This document shows, piece by piece, positions 53,561 through 63,163 of a stretch of DNA of 64,000 nt. Under the pieces are notes generated by a model. It ran no database searches. It was not told the DNA's origin and saw nothing but the letters and a program-made list of their open reading frames with translations. Position numbers and translations under genes: made by a program. Source of the stretch: BD1-7 clade bacterium (GTDB lineage Bacteria; Pseudomonadota; Gammaproteobacteria; Pseudomonadales; DT-91); the NCBI GenBank assembly GCA_902705865.1, contig CACSIO010000012.1, forward strand, positions 62,001-126,000, given 5' to 3'. Numbering within the stretch: the stretch's first letter is position 1; each line of letters starts with the position of its first letter.

Positions 53561-55252
53561 TTAGAGCAGTTCGTTTTGGCAGGCACTCGAGCCGACAGTG
53601 TCGGTAAAGTAACCTGACGGACACGGTTCAGCTGCTGTGGCCCCTGTTGAATTGACAAAGGTGTTTACAGGTGCGAGTGTGCAAGCACTTGCGCCGATGA
53701 TGCCGGAGAAGCTGCCAACCTGGCACTCGGTTGATTCAGTGCTGCCTGCTGTGCCAACAAATTGCCCCATTGGTGCTGATTGACAGGTCGATGCGCCATT
53801 GATGTTGCTGAATTTGCCTAAAGGACACTCTAGCGCCGAGGTCGCTCCTGGGGTATCTGTAAATTTGCCTGCCGGTACTGTCTGACAAGCACTGGAACCT
53901 TGTACTGGGCTGAAGGTTCCGATAGCGCAATCGGTTGCTACGCTAGCTCCCATCTGGCTAACAAAGCTGCCAGCAGGTGCGATCTGGCAGCTGGTTTGTG
54001 CCGTTAATGTCGCGTAGGTTCCCGGGTTACAAAGTGTTGCTGAGGTCGCACCTGCGGCGTTCACAAATGTTCCACTGGGAGCTGGAAAGGATTCAGTTGC
54101 ACCTGCTGATGGCACAAAATAACCAGGGGCTGCTTGCTCACAACTGCCGTTGGTGTTTTCGAATGAACCCGGGTTACACGGTGTTGATACCGGTTCGTTA
54201 ATGCATGAAGAGCTGCCGGTAGTTTCGGTATACATGCCTGAAGGACATGTAGTTGCTGCGGAGGCTCCAGTGCTTGAAACGAAAGTATTAATAGGCGCCA
54301 AGGTGCACTGCGTTTGCGCGGACATGTCGCTGAATGTGCCAATAGCACAATCTTGCGGTGCGGAAGCGCCAGCTATTGCAACAAATTGTCCAGGGTTTGC
54401 AGGTGTTTGTTCTGTCGCCCCTGTGCTGGAGACAAAATATCCGGGTTCGGATGCCAAGCATGTATCACCTGCATTGGGGTTGTATCTGCCGATTGGGCAC
54501 TCCAATGCTCCTGTGGGCTCATCAATACACGATGAGCTGCCAACAGTTTCGGTATAGGTGCCAGAAGGGCAGTGGGTTGCTGCAGATGCACCGGCGACTG
54601 CGACAAATGTGTTAATGGGCGCCAATGTGCACGCTGATTGGGCTTCGAAACTATTAAACGTACCTGGAGAGCATAGTGTTGGAGCTGTGGCTCCGGCGTT
54701 AGGAACGAAGGTGCCGACCGGAGCTGATTCCTGGGCAGTGGCTCCCTGGTTTGGTACATAGTATCCAGGGATGGCAGAAGTACAGGAGTCATCGGCACTA
54801 TACTGCCCGGCTGGACACATGCCACCAACAGGTTCATCAATACATGCTGTGCTGCCTAACGTTTCGGTGTATGTACCTACTGGGCAATCAGTGGACGCTG
54901 AAGCGCCGGGAGCATCCACAAAAGTACCGATAGGAGCAAGTTGGCAAGCCGTTTGTGCTTCTGAGTTCTGGAATGTTCCAACAGGGCAATTGCTGGCTGC
55001 ACTAGCGCCTGCAACGTTGATAAATGTACCAACCGGCGCAGGCGTTTGTGCGGTAGCGCCGGGGTTGGCAACAAAATAGCCCGGTGCCGCGGGTGTGCAG
55101 ATTAGTGCTCCGGGCGTTCTGAATTGCCCGGCTCTGCAATCCTCTGGTGGTTCGTCTTCTGGGTTGAAGCATCCGCTGAACGCTGTGGCGATCGCCGCAG
55201 CAATAGCGGTACGAACAAAAAGCCCATTGGACTGTTCTGGCAAAAGATTCAT
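53561..55252 (-). CDS. Cysteine-rich repeat lipoprotein (GCC2/GCC3-like modules)
   Basis: A 563-residue lipoprotein: signal peptide, lipobox AFSGC (Cys28), then 18 or so 22-26-residue units of the form GTF-x4-GA-x3-T-x-C-P-x-GTY-x5-G-x-x-x-C, like the ephrin-receptor GCC2/GCC3 (PF07699-type) modules. A higher-order repeat of about 105 residues, starting at each PGYFV, occurs four times; the last copy is extended. Cysteines alternate regularly and are probably disulfide-linked. AGGGA precedes the ATG. It is divergent from the TPR-radical SAM gene and is a possible surface substrate of that system (inference). Confidence 0.85.
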   Translation of the reverse strand: MNLLPEQSNGLFVRTAIAAAIATAFSGCFNPEDEPPEDCRAGQFRTPGALICTPAAPGYFVANPGATAQTPAPVGTFINVAGASAASNCPVGTFQNSEAQTACQLAPIGTFVDAPGASASTDCPVGTYTETLGSTACIDEPVGGMCPAGQYSADDSCTSAIPGYYVPNQGATAQESAPVGTFVPNAGATAPTLCSPGTFNSFEAQSACTLAPINTFVAVAGASAATHCPSGTYTETVGSSSCIDEPTGALECPIGRYNPNAGDTCLASEPGYFVSSTGATEQTPANPGQFVAIAGASAPQDCAIGTFSDMSAQTQCTLAPINTFVSSTGASAATTCPSGMYTETTGSSSCINEPVSTPCNPGSFENTNGSCEQAAPGYFVPSAGATESFPAPSGTFVNAAGATSATLCNPGTYATLTAQTSCQIAPAGSFVSQMGASVATDCAIGTFSPVQGSSACQTVPAGKFTDTPGATSALECPLGKFSNINGASTCQSAPMGQFVGTAGSTESTECQVGSFSGIIGASACTLAPVNTFVNSTGATAAEPCPSGYFTDTVGSSACQNELL

Positions 55253-55422
55253 AATTCCCTGTTCCTGATAGTGACCGATTGCGTATTTGTTGCGCAGGGT
55301 TTTGTCGATATCGACCTACAGCGCAATAATCCGTCTTATATTCCAATCACCCTCTATATCGTGTGGGCAAGAATATGGTTTGGCGTCATGATAGCGGAAG
55401 TAAACCTGGGCGGCATTGACAT

Positions 55423-55500
55423 TCAACAATTTTTTAACAACGCATAGAGTTTGTGGAATTCGTCCTCTGGGTTAAAGCACGACGCTGAGCAAAATGCCAT
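55423..55500 (-). pseudogene. Duplicated lipobox fragment of the repeat lipoprotein
   Basis: A 25-residue frame from the ATG at 55500 has a lipobox-like Cys followed by FNPEDE (SASCFNPEDE), the same residues as the mature N-terminus of the adjacent lipoprotein (FSGCFNPEDE). The DNA over Cys-Phe-Asn-Pro-Glu-Asp-Glu differs at only two third-codon positions. The frame then diverges and stops, so this looks like the broken start of a duplicated gene. Confidence 0.6.
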
Positions 55501-55539
55501 AATGCGCAGCCTTGTAACTTTTGGCGAAGATGTTTTCCG

Positions 55540-56919
55540 ATGGACCAGAACCCTTCAACAGTATCCGCAGCAGGGGATGCTTTATTTCAGCAAGCCTTGG
55601 CGCATCAAAATGGCGGGCAACTAGATAGTGCGATTTTGGCTTACCAGTCGGTCTTGATAGAAGCGCCTCAGCGTTTGGATGCCAGCCATAACCTAGCTGT
55701 TTGCCAGCTTAACAACGGGCAGGTCAAACCCGCATTGTTGCGTCTCGAGGATTTATTTGAACGGCATCCTGAGCATGCCGGTATGCGAGGTACTCCGAAA
55801 CAAGTCGGCATGAAACTCTGGCAGTTACGTTATTGGGAAGCCGCCATTCCGTGGTTCATACGAGCGTTAACAATTGATCCGAGTGATAGCCAATGTGCAT
55901 GGATTCTCGAGCGCATTCGGCCGGCATCTTATCTCGCGCGTGAAGCGTATGATGAGTTAGAACAAGATACCTTGGTGCGTGCGCGGCCCAAAGAAGCAGA
56001 CACCTATGTTTACACCATCGATATCGTTGGCACCTGTAACTTGCGGTGCCCGAGTTGCCCGGTAGGGAATAGCGAAAGCGGCGATCGCTTTACCCGTTCG
56101 ATGCCATCGGAAACCTTCGATGCAATATTGCAAAAAATACACCGAGAGAGCCCAGTCGCGAAACCACAAATTTGGTTATACAACTGGGGCGAGCCGCTGC
56201 TCCATCCGCAATTGCCACAGTTAATAAAAACCGTTAAATCCTATGGTTATACCTGCCACCTTTCTTCCAACCTGAATATTGATAAAGGATTAAAAGAGGT
56301 TATTAAAGCCGGGCCGGATGAGCTGAAAATCTCGTTGTCGGGCTTTTCTCCGGAGACCTATGCGATCAGCCATACACGTGGCAAGTTATGGCTAGTGAAA
56401 TCCAATTTATACAAGCTGCGCGAGTATCTGGATATGTATAGCAGCACATGTCGGGTGTGGGTGAGTCAGCACATATATCACCACAATCGTCATGAAACAG
56501 AAGCGGTTAATCAAATATGTCAGGAGTTAGGGTTTGAATATCAGCCGATTCAAGCGTTTTACCAACCACTAGAGAAACTATTGGCGATCGCTGAGGGTGA
56601 TCAGAGTGTGTTGGATGAGCCCATTATCAGCCAGTTGTTGATTCGACCGGATCAACAGATTGCTTTCTCACAGGCGTATCAGCTCAAACAATACGATTGT
56701 GAATTGCGTTTCAATCAAACCGTTATTAACGCCGACGGCAGTGTTGCTACCTGCTGTAACCAATATGATGCTGCTAATGGTTTGAATCTGCAGTTTCTGG
56801 ATGCTTCTCACAAACAAATTGAGGAAAAAAAGTATCGGAGTACGCTGTGCCAGCGTTGCCGTAAAGCGGGCCTTGATTACGCCCCAAAAGCATTGCCGGA
56901 ATCTCTTCATGAGCACTGA
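55540..56919 (+). CDS. TPR-fused radical SAM/SPASM-like enzyme
   Basis: A 459-residue protein. Residues 1-125 are TPR-type helices (FQQALAHQNGGQLDSAILAY). The radical SAM core has C166, C170 and C173 (GTCNLRCPSCPVG) and IWLYNWGEPLLHPQLPQ as the GGEP-equivalent. A C-terminal SPASM-like region has YDCELRF, GSVATCCNQYD and LCQRCRKAG cysteines, probably for an auxiliary cluster. Such enzymes often modify peptides, with TPRs for target binding. Its end overlaps the next gene by 11 bases, so the pair is co-expressed. The divergent 5' neighbour is the repeat lipoprotein. Confidence 0.9.
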   Translation: MDQNPSTVSAAGDALFQQALAHQNGGQLDSAILAYQSVLIEAPQRLDASHNLAVCQLNNGQVKPALLRLEDLFERHPEHAGMRGTPKQVGMKLWQLRYWEAAIPWFIRALTIDPSDSQCAWILERIRPASYLAREAYDELEQDTLVRARPKEADTYVYTIDIVGTCNLRCPSCPVGNSESGDRFTRSMPSETFDAILQKIHRESPVAKPQIWLYNWGEPLLHPQLPQLIKTVKSYGYTCHLSSNLNIDKGLKEVIKAGPDELKISLSGFSPETYAISHTRGKLWLVKSNLYKLREYLDMYSSTCRVWVSQHIYHHNRHETEAVNQICQELGFEYQPIQAFYQPLEKLLAIAEGDQSVLDEPIISQLLIRPDQQIAFSQAYQLKQYDCELRFNQTVINADGSVATCCNQYDAANGLNLQFLDASHKQIEEKKYRSTLCQRCRKAGLDYAPKALPESLHEH

Positions 56920-58741
56920 TACTTCGACGGATATCCAAAATTTATTGTCAGCCAGTGCCGAGGCATTTGCGCAACAGGATAATACAAAAGCGGATGCGCT
57001 ACTGCACCAGATCCTTGCGCTAGATCCGAACCATGTTGAAGCGCTAACGAACCTAGCCTTTCTTGCCTATCGTGCGGCAGACTATGACTCGTCTATTAAA
57101 TGGGCGGACGAAGCCATACGCCATGATATCGCCTGCGCTCGGGCCTATTCCCACAAAGGCATTGCATTGATGGCCAAGCAGCAAATGGTCGAGGCCCTGA
57201 AGATACTTGAAGCGGGTGCACGCCAACCCGAGCCGCCAGCAGAATTGTGGATTAACCTTGGATTGGCCTATCAAACGGTTCAGCAGTTTGAAAATGCGCG
57301 CCAAGCCATGCAGCGTGGGATCGCGATGGCACCCACTTCAGCCGAAGGCCGCAGTAATCTTGGTTCAGTCTTTCAAGCATCTGGGCAGATTGATCAAGCG
57401 CTTGTAGCTTATCAAGCAGGGTTGGATATCAACCCGATACATCTTGCTTCACTCAGTAACTATCTGATGTGCTTGCAATACACCGACAATACTAATAGCT
57501 CCCAACTTAAATCCGCTGCCGTTGAGCTTTGTCAGGCGCTGGAATCTCATGCAACGCGTCAAGATTCGACGGATTCTGCTTTGTCGGATCCGCCGTCAGG
57601 CAATTACGCAGATACTTGCGCTAAAAGCCCCGCAACTGATCAGATGTTACGTATCGGTTTTGTTTCAGGTGACTTTCGTCAACATCCTGTCGGCTGGTTT
57701 TTTATTGGCGTTTTGCGAGCTCTAACAGAACACAGCAACGTCGAAATCTATTGTTATCAAACCGACTCACGTCAGGATGAATTAACGGCACGGCTCCAAT
57801 CTCTGGCGCATCAGTGGCGTTACGTGCTTACCCATAGTGATAATGAGGTTGCGGAGATGATTCGTTGCGATCGCATTGATGTGCTGATCGATTTAGCGGG
57901 CCATACGGCGGGTAATCGTGTGTGGGTATTTGCTCAACGCCCGGCACGATTACAATACAGTTGGCTGGGTTACCCCGCCAGTGTCGGGCTATCTGCCATC
58001 GACGGGGTCGTGCTCGGTCAATATATGGTTGATCGTGTGAGCCAGTGTTATTTCAACGAGCCTTTGATAGTGCTTGATGCGCCCCAATTTTGTTATACGC
58101 CGCCGGATTATTTGCCGGATGTAAAACCCAGCCCTGTTGATGCCAATGGGCAGATCACATTTGGTTGTTTTAACAATATTGCAAAGTTGAATGACGGTGT
58201 TCTTCGCTGCTACGCCGCACTTTTGCATCAAGTACCGAACAGCCAGTTGATACTGAAATGGAAATCGTTTGCTGATCCAAACCTTGCCGAAACGGTATTG
58301 AAGCGTTTTCATGCGATGGGTATCGTTAAAACACGATTGCAGTTGCGCGGGGCTTCGCCACATATCGATATGCTGAATGAATACGCAGATGTTGATATTG
58401 CGCTCGACCCGTTCCCGTTCAGTGGCGGTTTGACCTCCTATGAAGCGACTTGGATGGGCGTTCCAGTCATTACTTTGTATGGCCACAGGCCGTTGTCGCG
58501 TCAAACTTATGCGATAAACCAAACACTTGGGTTTCCGCAACGATGCGCGACGAACGTTGATGAGTATATTGCTTGTGCGAAAAAGCTAGTTGCGCGGAGT
58601 GGCCAGCTGACCGCAATGCGGTTTGATTTGCGCCAGCGCGCTGAAAGCAGCGCGCTGACCAATCATGGTGTTCAGGCTGACGAGCTTCTCAAATCTATTC
58701 GGCTCTCAAATTTATTCGACTCCCTTGAGCAAACTAACTAG
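56909..58741 (+). CDS. TPR O-linked GlcNAc transferase-like protein (SPINDLY/GT41)
   Basis: 610 residues from the ATG at 56909 (the longer frame starts inside the upstream gene). Residues 10-200 are TPRs (ALTNLAFLAYRAADYDSSIK, AELWINLGLAYQTVQQFENA). The catalytic half has FVSGDFRQHPVGWF, DLAGHTAGNRVWVFAQRPAR (the conserved His-containing loop), DPFPFSGGLTSYEA and WMGVPVITLYG, the GT41 nucleotide-sugar site. Family members put GlcNAc or fucose on Ser/Thr of cytosolic proteins. Coupling to a radical SAM gene is uncommon. It converges on the MpaB-like gene. Confidence 0.9.
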   Translation: MSTDTSTDIQNLLSASAEAFAQQDNTKADALLHQILALDPNHVEALTNLAFLAYRAADYDSSIKWADEAIRHDIACARAYSHKGIALMAKQQMVEALKILEAGARQPEPPAELWINLGLAYQTVQQFENARQAMQRGIAMAPTSAEGRSNLGSVFQASGQIDQALVAYQAGLDINPIHLASLSNYLMCLQYTDNTNSSQLKSAAVELCQALESHATRQDSTDSALSDPPSGNYADTCAKSPATDQMLRIGFVSGDFRQHPVGWFFIGVLRALTEHSNVEIYCYQTDSRQDELTARLQSLAHQWRYVLTHSDNEVAEMIRCDRIDVLIDLAGHTAGNRVWVFAQRPARLQYSWLGYPASVGLSAIDGVVLGQYMVDRVSQCYFNEPLIVLDAPQFCYTPPDYLPDVKPSPVDANGQITFGCFNNIAKLNDGVLRCYAALLHQVPNSQLILKWKSFADPNLAETVLKRFHAMGIVKTRLQLRGASPHIDMLNEYADVDIALDPFPFSGGLTSYEATWMGVPVITLYGHRPLSRQTYAINQTLGFPQRCATNVDEYIACAKKLVARSGQLTAMRFDLRQRAESSALTNHGVQADELLKSIRLSNLFDSLEQTN

Positions 58742-58796
58742 CTTAGGTGCGAAAGTTTCTGCGGTAACGTTGTTGGTTTGTGTCTAAGAAATACAC

Positions 58797-59705
58797 TCAT
58801 ACTTGTCGATACGGACAACCGCTGCCAAGTGGTGCGCGGCGCACAACTTTATCCGGGCCTAAACAATGGCTTTCGTAGCCATCCGGGTAGGTCGGGTAGT
58901 GGGAGGCAATTTTCCCGTTTTCGAAGGCTCTGCTTTGCCAAGGGTTGAAAACCTTTAGTAGCATGCGGCGCACTGCCATGGCTGATCGAACGACCACCTG
59001 GGTTTGGCGCGATGGTGGTTTTATACCCAGAGCATTCAGCAGTGCCGCATCATTGATGAGCACGCACATAATTGAGTGCACAAAGGGTCTAACGAGCTTA
59101 GGAAGCATGGGCTTCATGCCTTCAATTAACCCTGATGCAACTATCGCATTGTTTGGGTGAAAAACTAGATGGTTCTGCCGATAGTCGATATACCAATCCT
59201 TGAATGCGTGGTAGCTACCTGGAATATTTTCAATATGCATGGCTTCGCCCAAGTCACGAAACGACAGATAGGCGGCTTGGCGTTCGTCATCGGAGAGTGA
59301 CCGATACCCGAATGCCTTCATCCAGCGATCGGGTTCGAAGATAAATAGTGCCAGGGTATAGAGATAGTCATCATTGGAGATGTCGTAGTGGCTGTGGATC
59401 CAGTTCAGGTGCTTGACCATATGCGCACCGCGCTCGCTGTGTACAGAATCACGCATGATTTCAATCAGAATCGCCCGCGTGTCGTCTAGGCGTTTGGTGC
59501 CGTGGTGTTCGTATTGGCCGGTGCGGCGAAGTATTTTGCTGATCCTGGGGATGCCAAACGTTTGTAGCTGGGCCAGTTCGCCAGCAATTAGATAGTCTAA
59601 TGGTGCGTCATGGTTGGCAAGGTAATGGATCCGTTCGTGGTAGTTTTCGCTTACGGCTGAGTGTTCCAGTGCGTTTAACAGTTTGCGATTGCGAAAAATC
59701 GTCAT
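58797..59705 (-). CDS. MpaB-family oxygenase (DUF2236-like)
   Basis: A 302-residue helical protein. SERGAHMVKHLNWIHSHYDI and YTLALFIFEPDRWM, with the following GYRSLSDDERQAAYLSFRDL, match the DUF2236/MpaB/rubber-oxygenase heme-binding core. Histidine His66-67 (YEHHGTKRL) sits in the helix preceding the core. Family members bind b-type heme and oxidise isoprenoids or unknown lipids. It is divergent from a TetR gene. Confidence 0.8.
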   Translation of the reverse strand: MTIFRNRKLLNALEHSAVSENYHERIHYLANHDAPLDYLIAGELAQLQTFGIPRISKILRRTGQYEHHGTKRLDDTRAILIEIMRDSVHSERGAHMVKHLNWIHSHYDISNDDYLYTLALFIFEPDRWMKAFGYRSLSDDERQAAYLSFRDLGEAMHIENIPGSYHAFKDWYIDYRQNHLVFHPNNAIVASGLIEGMKPMLPKLVRPFVHSIMCVLINDAALLNALGIKPPSRQTQVVVRSAMAVRRMLLKVFNPWQSRAFENGKIASHYPTYPDGYESHCLGPDKVVRRAPLGSGCPYRQV

Positions 59706-59763
59706 GGGGTGCGCCTCTTATGGATTCACTTGATTTAATAAGAGGGCAGCGTTAGCTTCAATA

Positions 59764-59782
59764 GACACAAAAGACGTGTGTC
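59764..59782. promoter_or_regulatory. Possible TetR operator (GACAC-N9-GTGTC)
   Basis: GACAC at 59764-59768 and GTGTC at 59778-59782 are inverted, in the spacer between the MpaB-like and TetR genes. Confidence 0.35.
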
Positions 59783-59805
59783 AATTAAATGACAAAAGGC
59801 TAATT

Positions 59806-60396
59806 ATGTCGCGAAAAGAAGATCCGCGTGTTATTCGCACGCAATCCATGATTACGCAATCATTGACGCACCTGATGAGTGAAACGCCCTACCAAAAGAT
59901 ACGGATAGCGGATATTGCCGCACATGCGCAGATTGCTCGGCAGACGTTTTATCTGCACTACGGCTCGAAAGACGATGTCTTGCTGGATTACATCAACAAC
60001 GTTTTTGAAGATTTTTATGCCAGCATCGAAGCACATATTGTTGCGTCTGCCGAGCCGGACTCTGTGATCGCATGGCATCTATTTAATCAGTGGAAGACTC
60101 ATTCGGATTTTGCGACATTGATTGTCAGTGCCGATATTTCACACTTGGTTGTGGCCTGTTTCAAAAACTATATCGCTCGTATCATGGGGCTTTATATGCG
60201 CAACCATGAGGTCATTCTGAAAGACCCGGAAGCGCTCGGTTTTATTGTTGATTATCTCGCGGGTGCTTCGTGGATGATGTTAACCCGCTGGATCGAAAGT
60301 GATTTTGAGTATTCGTTAGATAAAATCGCTAAACTTTATTCGGAAATAACTAGACCCGGTATCTTGAAAATATTAACCCAAGGCGGGGAAGTTTAA
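59806..60396 (+). CDS. TetR-family transcriptional regulator
   Basis: 196 residues from the ATG at 59806; AAAAGGC upstream. Helix-turn-helix at about 22-50 (IRIADIAAHAQIARQTFYLH). The C-terminal TetR_C_7-like region has AGASWMMLTRWIESDFEYSL. Divergent from the MpaB-like oxygenase and thus its probable regulator. It ends 18 bases from the convergent nitronate monooxygenase-like gene. Confidence 0.88.
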   Translation: MSRKEDPRVIRTQSMITQSLTHLMSETPYQKIRIADIAAHAQIARQTFYLHYGSKDDVLLDYINNVFEDFYASIEAHIVASAEPDSVIAWHLFNQWKTHSDFATLIVSADISHLVVACFKNYIARIMGLYMRNHEVILKDPEALGFIVDYLAGASWMMLTRWIESDFEYSLDKIAKLYSEITRPGILKILTQGGEV

Positions 60397-60414
60397 CCGG
60401 CGATTAGGCTCGCG

Positions 60415-61464
60415 TCATGTTGCTGATGTGGTTGCTTGTAGCCATAGATTTTCGGTCAGCTGTGTTGCTGATACGGCTTGGCAACCTGAACGGTTTTGCC
60501 CTGACCAAAGCGGCGTGAAGTCAGCCAGCGAGCGTGCTTCGGCGGCCGTGCGCAGAGGGCCGAGGTCTGCCGAAGCGTAAGGGAAATCCGGTACTATATC
60601 GCAAATATCCCCCAGATCTTTCATCAATTGATTACGCATTCCGCGGGCCGGTTTTCCAGAAAATACATTGGTGATAGCCGTGAGAATCCCTTCTTGCTGC
60701 AATAGCTCGCGGTGAATCGGACGTGTGTCGGCTTCGTCACAAAGCATGTAGGCCGTACCAATCTGAACGCCAACAGCGCCAAGTTGCATCAGCGCGTGGA
60801 TGTCGCGTCCATGGCCGATACCGCCTGCGGCAATAACGGGAACAGACAACGCATCGATCAATTGTGAGGTGAGCGGTAATATACCTATCTGGCTGGCAAT
60901 ATCGTCGCTGATAAACATACCGCGATGCCCACCGGCTTCAGCGCCCTGAGCAATCACTGCATCTGCGCCTTTATCCTCCAACCAACGACCTTCTTCGACG
61001 GTTGTTGCTGTTGATAATACCTTACAACCCCAGCGCTTAACGCGGTCGAGCAAATCGTTTTCTGGCAACCCGAAATGAAAGCTCACAATCTCAGGTGGGT
61101 TGTCTTCCAAAGCATCGGCGATGGCATTACTGAATGGCTGCCTCAGCGTGCCAGTATCGTTATTGATGGAGAGCCCAAACGTTCGATAGTACGGCAGTAG
61201 TGCTTGTTGCCATTGCTCACGTTGTTGCGGGTTGGGCGAGGGCATTGGGTGGCAGAAGAAGTTCAGATTACAAGGGGCGTCGGTTTGGCGCCTGAAGGCC
61301 GCCAGCGCTGCGACGGCTTGATCAGCGCTTAACATGCCACAAGGAATTGAGCCTAGCCCGCCGGATTTAGCGACTGCAACAGCAAGCTGCGCGCCGCCAA
61401 TACCCGCCATCGGTGCCTGAATGATCGGGATATTTGCATTAAATAGTTGCTGAAATGACATCAA
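60415..61464 (-). CDS. Nitronate monooxygenase-like FMN enzyme
   Basis: A 349-residue TIM-barrel. IIQAPMAGIGGAQLAVAVAKSG, LGSIPCGML, AVIAQGAEAGGHRGMF (catalytic His region) and PVIAAGGIGHGRDIHALMQL are NMO/FabK-type FMN-binding motifs. It oxidises nitronates or reduces quinones/enoyl groups. The gene is transcribed towards the TetR gene and no target is indicated. Length and motifs fit class I NMO. Confidence 0.92.
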   Translation of the reverse strand: MMSFQQLFNANIPIIQAPMAGIGGAQLAVAVAKSGGLGSIPCGMLSADQAVAALAAFRRQTDAPCNLNFFCHPMPSPNPQQREQWQQALLPYYRTFGLSINNDTGTLRQPFSNAIADALEDNPPEIVSFHFGLPENDLLDRVKRWGCKVLSTATTVEEGRWLEDKGADAVIAQGAEAGGHRGMFISDDIASQIGILPLTSQLIDALSVPVIAAGGIGHGRDIHALMQLGAVGVQIGTAYMLCDEADTRPIHRELLQQEGILTAITNVFSGKPARGMRNQLMKDLGDICDIVPDFPYASADLGPLRTAAEARSLADFTPLWSGQNRSGCQAVSATQLTENLWLQATTSAT

Positions 61465-61662
61465 GCATACTCCCTTGAGTCGGTGAGTTAAGAGCTATCT
61501 TATAGCATTAGAGGGCCTGTTCAATCGATGTTTCCGTGCGGTAGCAAGATTACGACGACGAAACTTACACCGTCAAATACTGAGAACGTTGAGTGACGCG
61601 GAGGATTGCTGACACTATGTCGTCGTCATTCTTTATGAAATTTAAATTGCTTTCACATCATG

Positions 61663-61692
61663 AGAGGAGCCTAATTATTAGGCTCCTCTTTA
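61663..61692. terminator. 12-bp hairpin after the DUF2846-like gene
   Basis: AGAGGAGCCTAA at 61663-61674 pairs with TTAGGCTCCTCT at 61678-61689 over a 3-base loop. TTT follows on the plus strand only; in the direction of the minus-strand gene there is no T-run. Confidence 0.55.
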
Positions 61693-61708
61693 ACGTTAGC
61701 TAATCAGG

Positions 61709-62632
61709 TTAGTCGTCACAGACGACAGATTCGGAACGATAGATTGGCGGCAGTGCACATTGCTCAGGTGTCTTTGCGGTTATTACTGCATCTGATTCAA
61801 TATGAACTTCACGAAACGCCTTAAAATTCTCAGGCAATTCTGCCAGGCGGTCTACTTTATGCGCAGTGGGAGTTGAACTGATCGAGTAAATGGTTGGTTC
61901 ATTGGTAACACGTATTTTGTGCTCGCTCGTGAAATACCCTAAGTCTAGGTGTCCTAGCAGTATGTCGTATTCTCCTTCCGGTAGCTTAAAACGCGAAAAC
62001 TGCTTTTTGTCCAATGAAAATCCAGCGCCGGTAGATAGAGTGATATCGATTTGATTGCGGAATAGTGAGCCGTCTGCATTGAAAATAGTGATCTCTGTCA
62101 GTGGGGTATCTTTGTCGAGATGTTCGAGTGACTGAGTTTTTACCGCTTCAATTTTTTCCGGAGGCTCCCCGGCAATCGCAAGCTTGTATCCTGACATCTC
62201 GGCTTTTGCCGTACGTTCATCCACCTCTGTGTAGGTTTCACGGCAAATACTCTCGCATAAAACAAAACTCATCGAACATCCAGAACTCCCGTTATCGAGT
62301 GTTTGAATTTTTACGAAGTGAGTCGATCCCGCGTCAAATGACATCACGTGACCGTCGCGCTGTGCGGCTGACTTTTTGTTGCCCAAAATAACGTTGCCAG
62401 CGTTCATTTTGACCACCGCGTAAGTGTTTTCGGCCAAACGATTCTGATTAGCATTGTTTACTGTGAGATCGATAGCGTAAAGTTCGCCGCAATTGGCAGG
62501 TTGCCGATAGAAATAGACTGCTGTTTGATCGTTTTGTGGTTTTTGGGTAGGGGTATTCGCATCATAGGCTGGCCCTGTGGAAACACAGCCTGCGATAAAC
62601 AGGCTGTATGCCAATGGGTAAAAAATTCGCAT
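61709..62632 (-). CDS. DUF2846-like lipoprotein
   Basis: A 307-residue lipoprotein. Lipobox IAGC (Cys16) and a short linker are followed by TAVYFYRQPANCG, typical of the DUF2846 beta-domain start. A second half has TPLTEITIFNADGSLFRNQI and YDILLGHLDLGYFTSEHKI, which may be a repeat of a similar beta fold. The protein is exported; four Cys in NGSSGCSMSFVLCESICRET may form disulfides. Confidence 0.7.
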   Translation of the reverse strand: MRIFYPLAYSLFIAGCVSTGPAYDANTPTQKPQNDQTAVYFYRQPANCGELYAIDLTVNNANQNRLAENTYAVVKMNAGNVILGNKKSAAQRDGHVMSFDAGSTHFVKIQTLDNGSSGCSMSFVLCESICRETYTEVDERTAKAEMSGYKLAIAGEPPEKIEAVKTQSLEHLDKDTPLTEITIFNADGSLFRNQIDITLSTGAGFSLDKKQFSRFKLPEGEYDILLGHLDLGYFTSEHKIRVTNEPTIYSISSTPTAHKVDRLAELPENFKAFREVHIESDAVITAKTPEQCALPPIYRSESVVCDD

Positions 62633-63163
62633 GGGCCATTCCTTTATGGTCTTCGTTTAGTATTGATCAATAGGCGGTTATAGCACTAACTCTTTATTCA
62701 ACGGCAAAGATTTTTATGTCGGTGAATTTTTTATTGATGTTTCATGCGCCCTGTCGATGGATTTGGCTATGTGAAACTGTTCCGAAAATAGTTTCTACGT
62801 TCCACAATACTATCGCAATTTCTAACGTTTTTTATACAGGTATTTAGTCAGAGTGACAGTGTGGTGAGTGCAGAAGCTAGAGTGCTTATTCTATGGTGCC
62901 GGGTTAAAGCGGCCTGACATCTTCTGCTTATGTTTAATACCGCTTTAAGATTTACATTGTATGACGTGCATTTTTCGATTATTGGTTGTCAGATTGACTG
63001 AATCGTATCGGGGCGATGATTCTCCAGCGCGGTATTGTGCACATTAGTTAATGGAGTAATCACTGTTTGGTTGGATGTTCTGATATCGAAGATGTGAAAT
63101 AAGAGACTTAAGCCGTCAATCGGATGTGCAGCATCCTTTGGTTTTTCTAACGAGGAGACAGAT
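62633..63163. other. 531-base non-coding gap
   Basis: TTAAAGCGG at 62904-62912 has an inverted partner CCGCTTTAA at 62940-62948. No gene accepted. GAGGAGA before 63164 is the ribosome-binding site of the next gene. Confidence 0.4.

Noticed and set aside
53977-55079. Several long frames opposite or within the cysteine-rich lipoprotein
   Set aside because: Periodic repeats keep other frames open; only the minus-strand frame has a signal peptide, ribosome-binding site and terminator.
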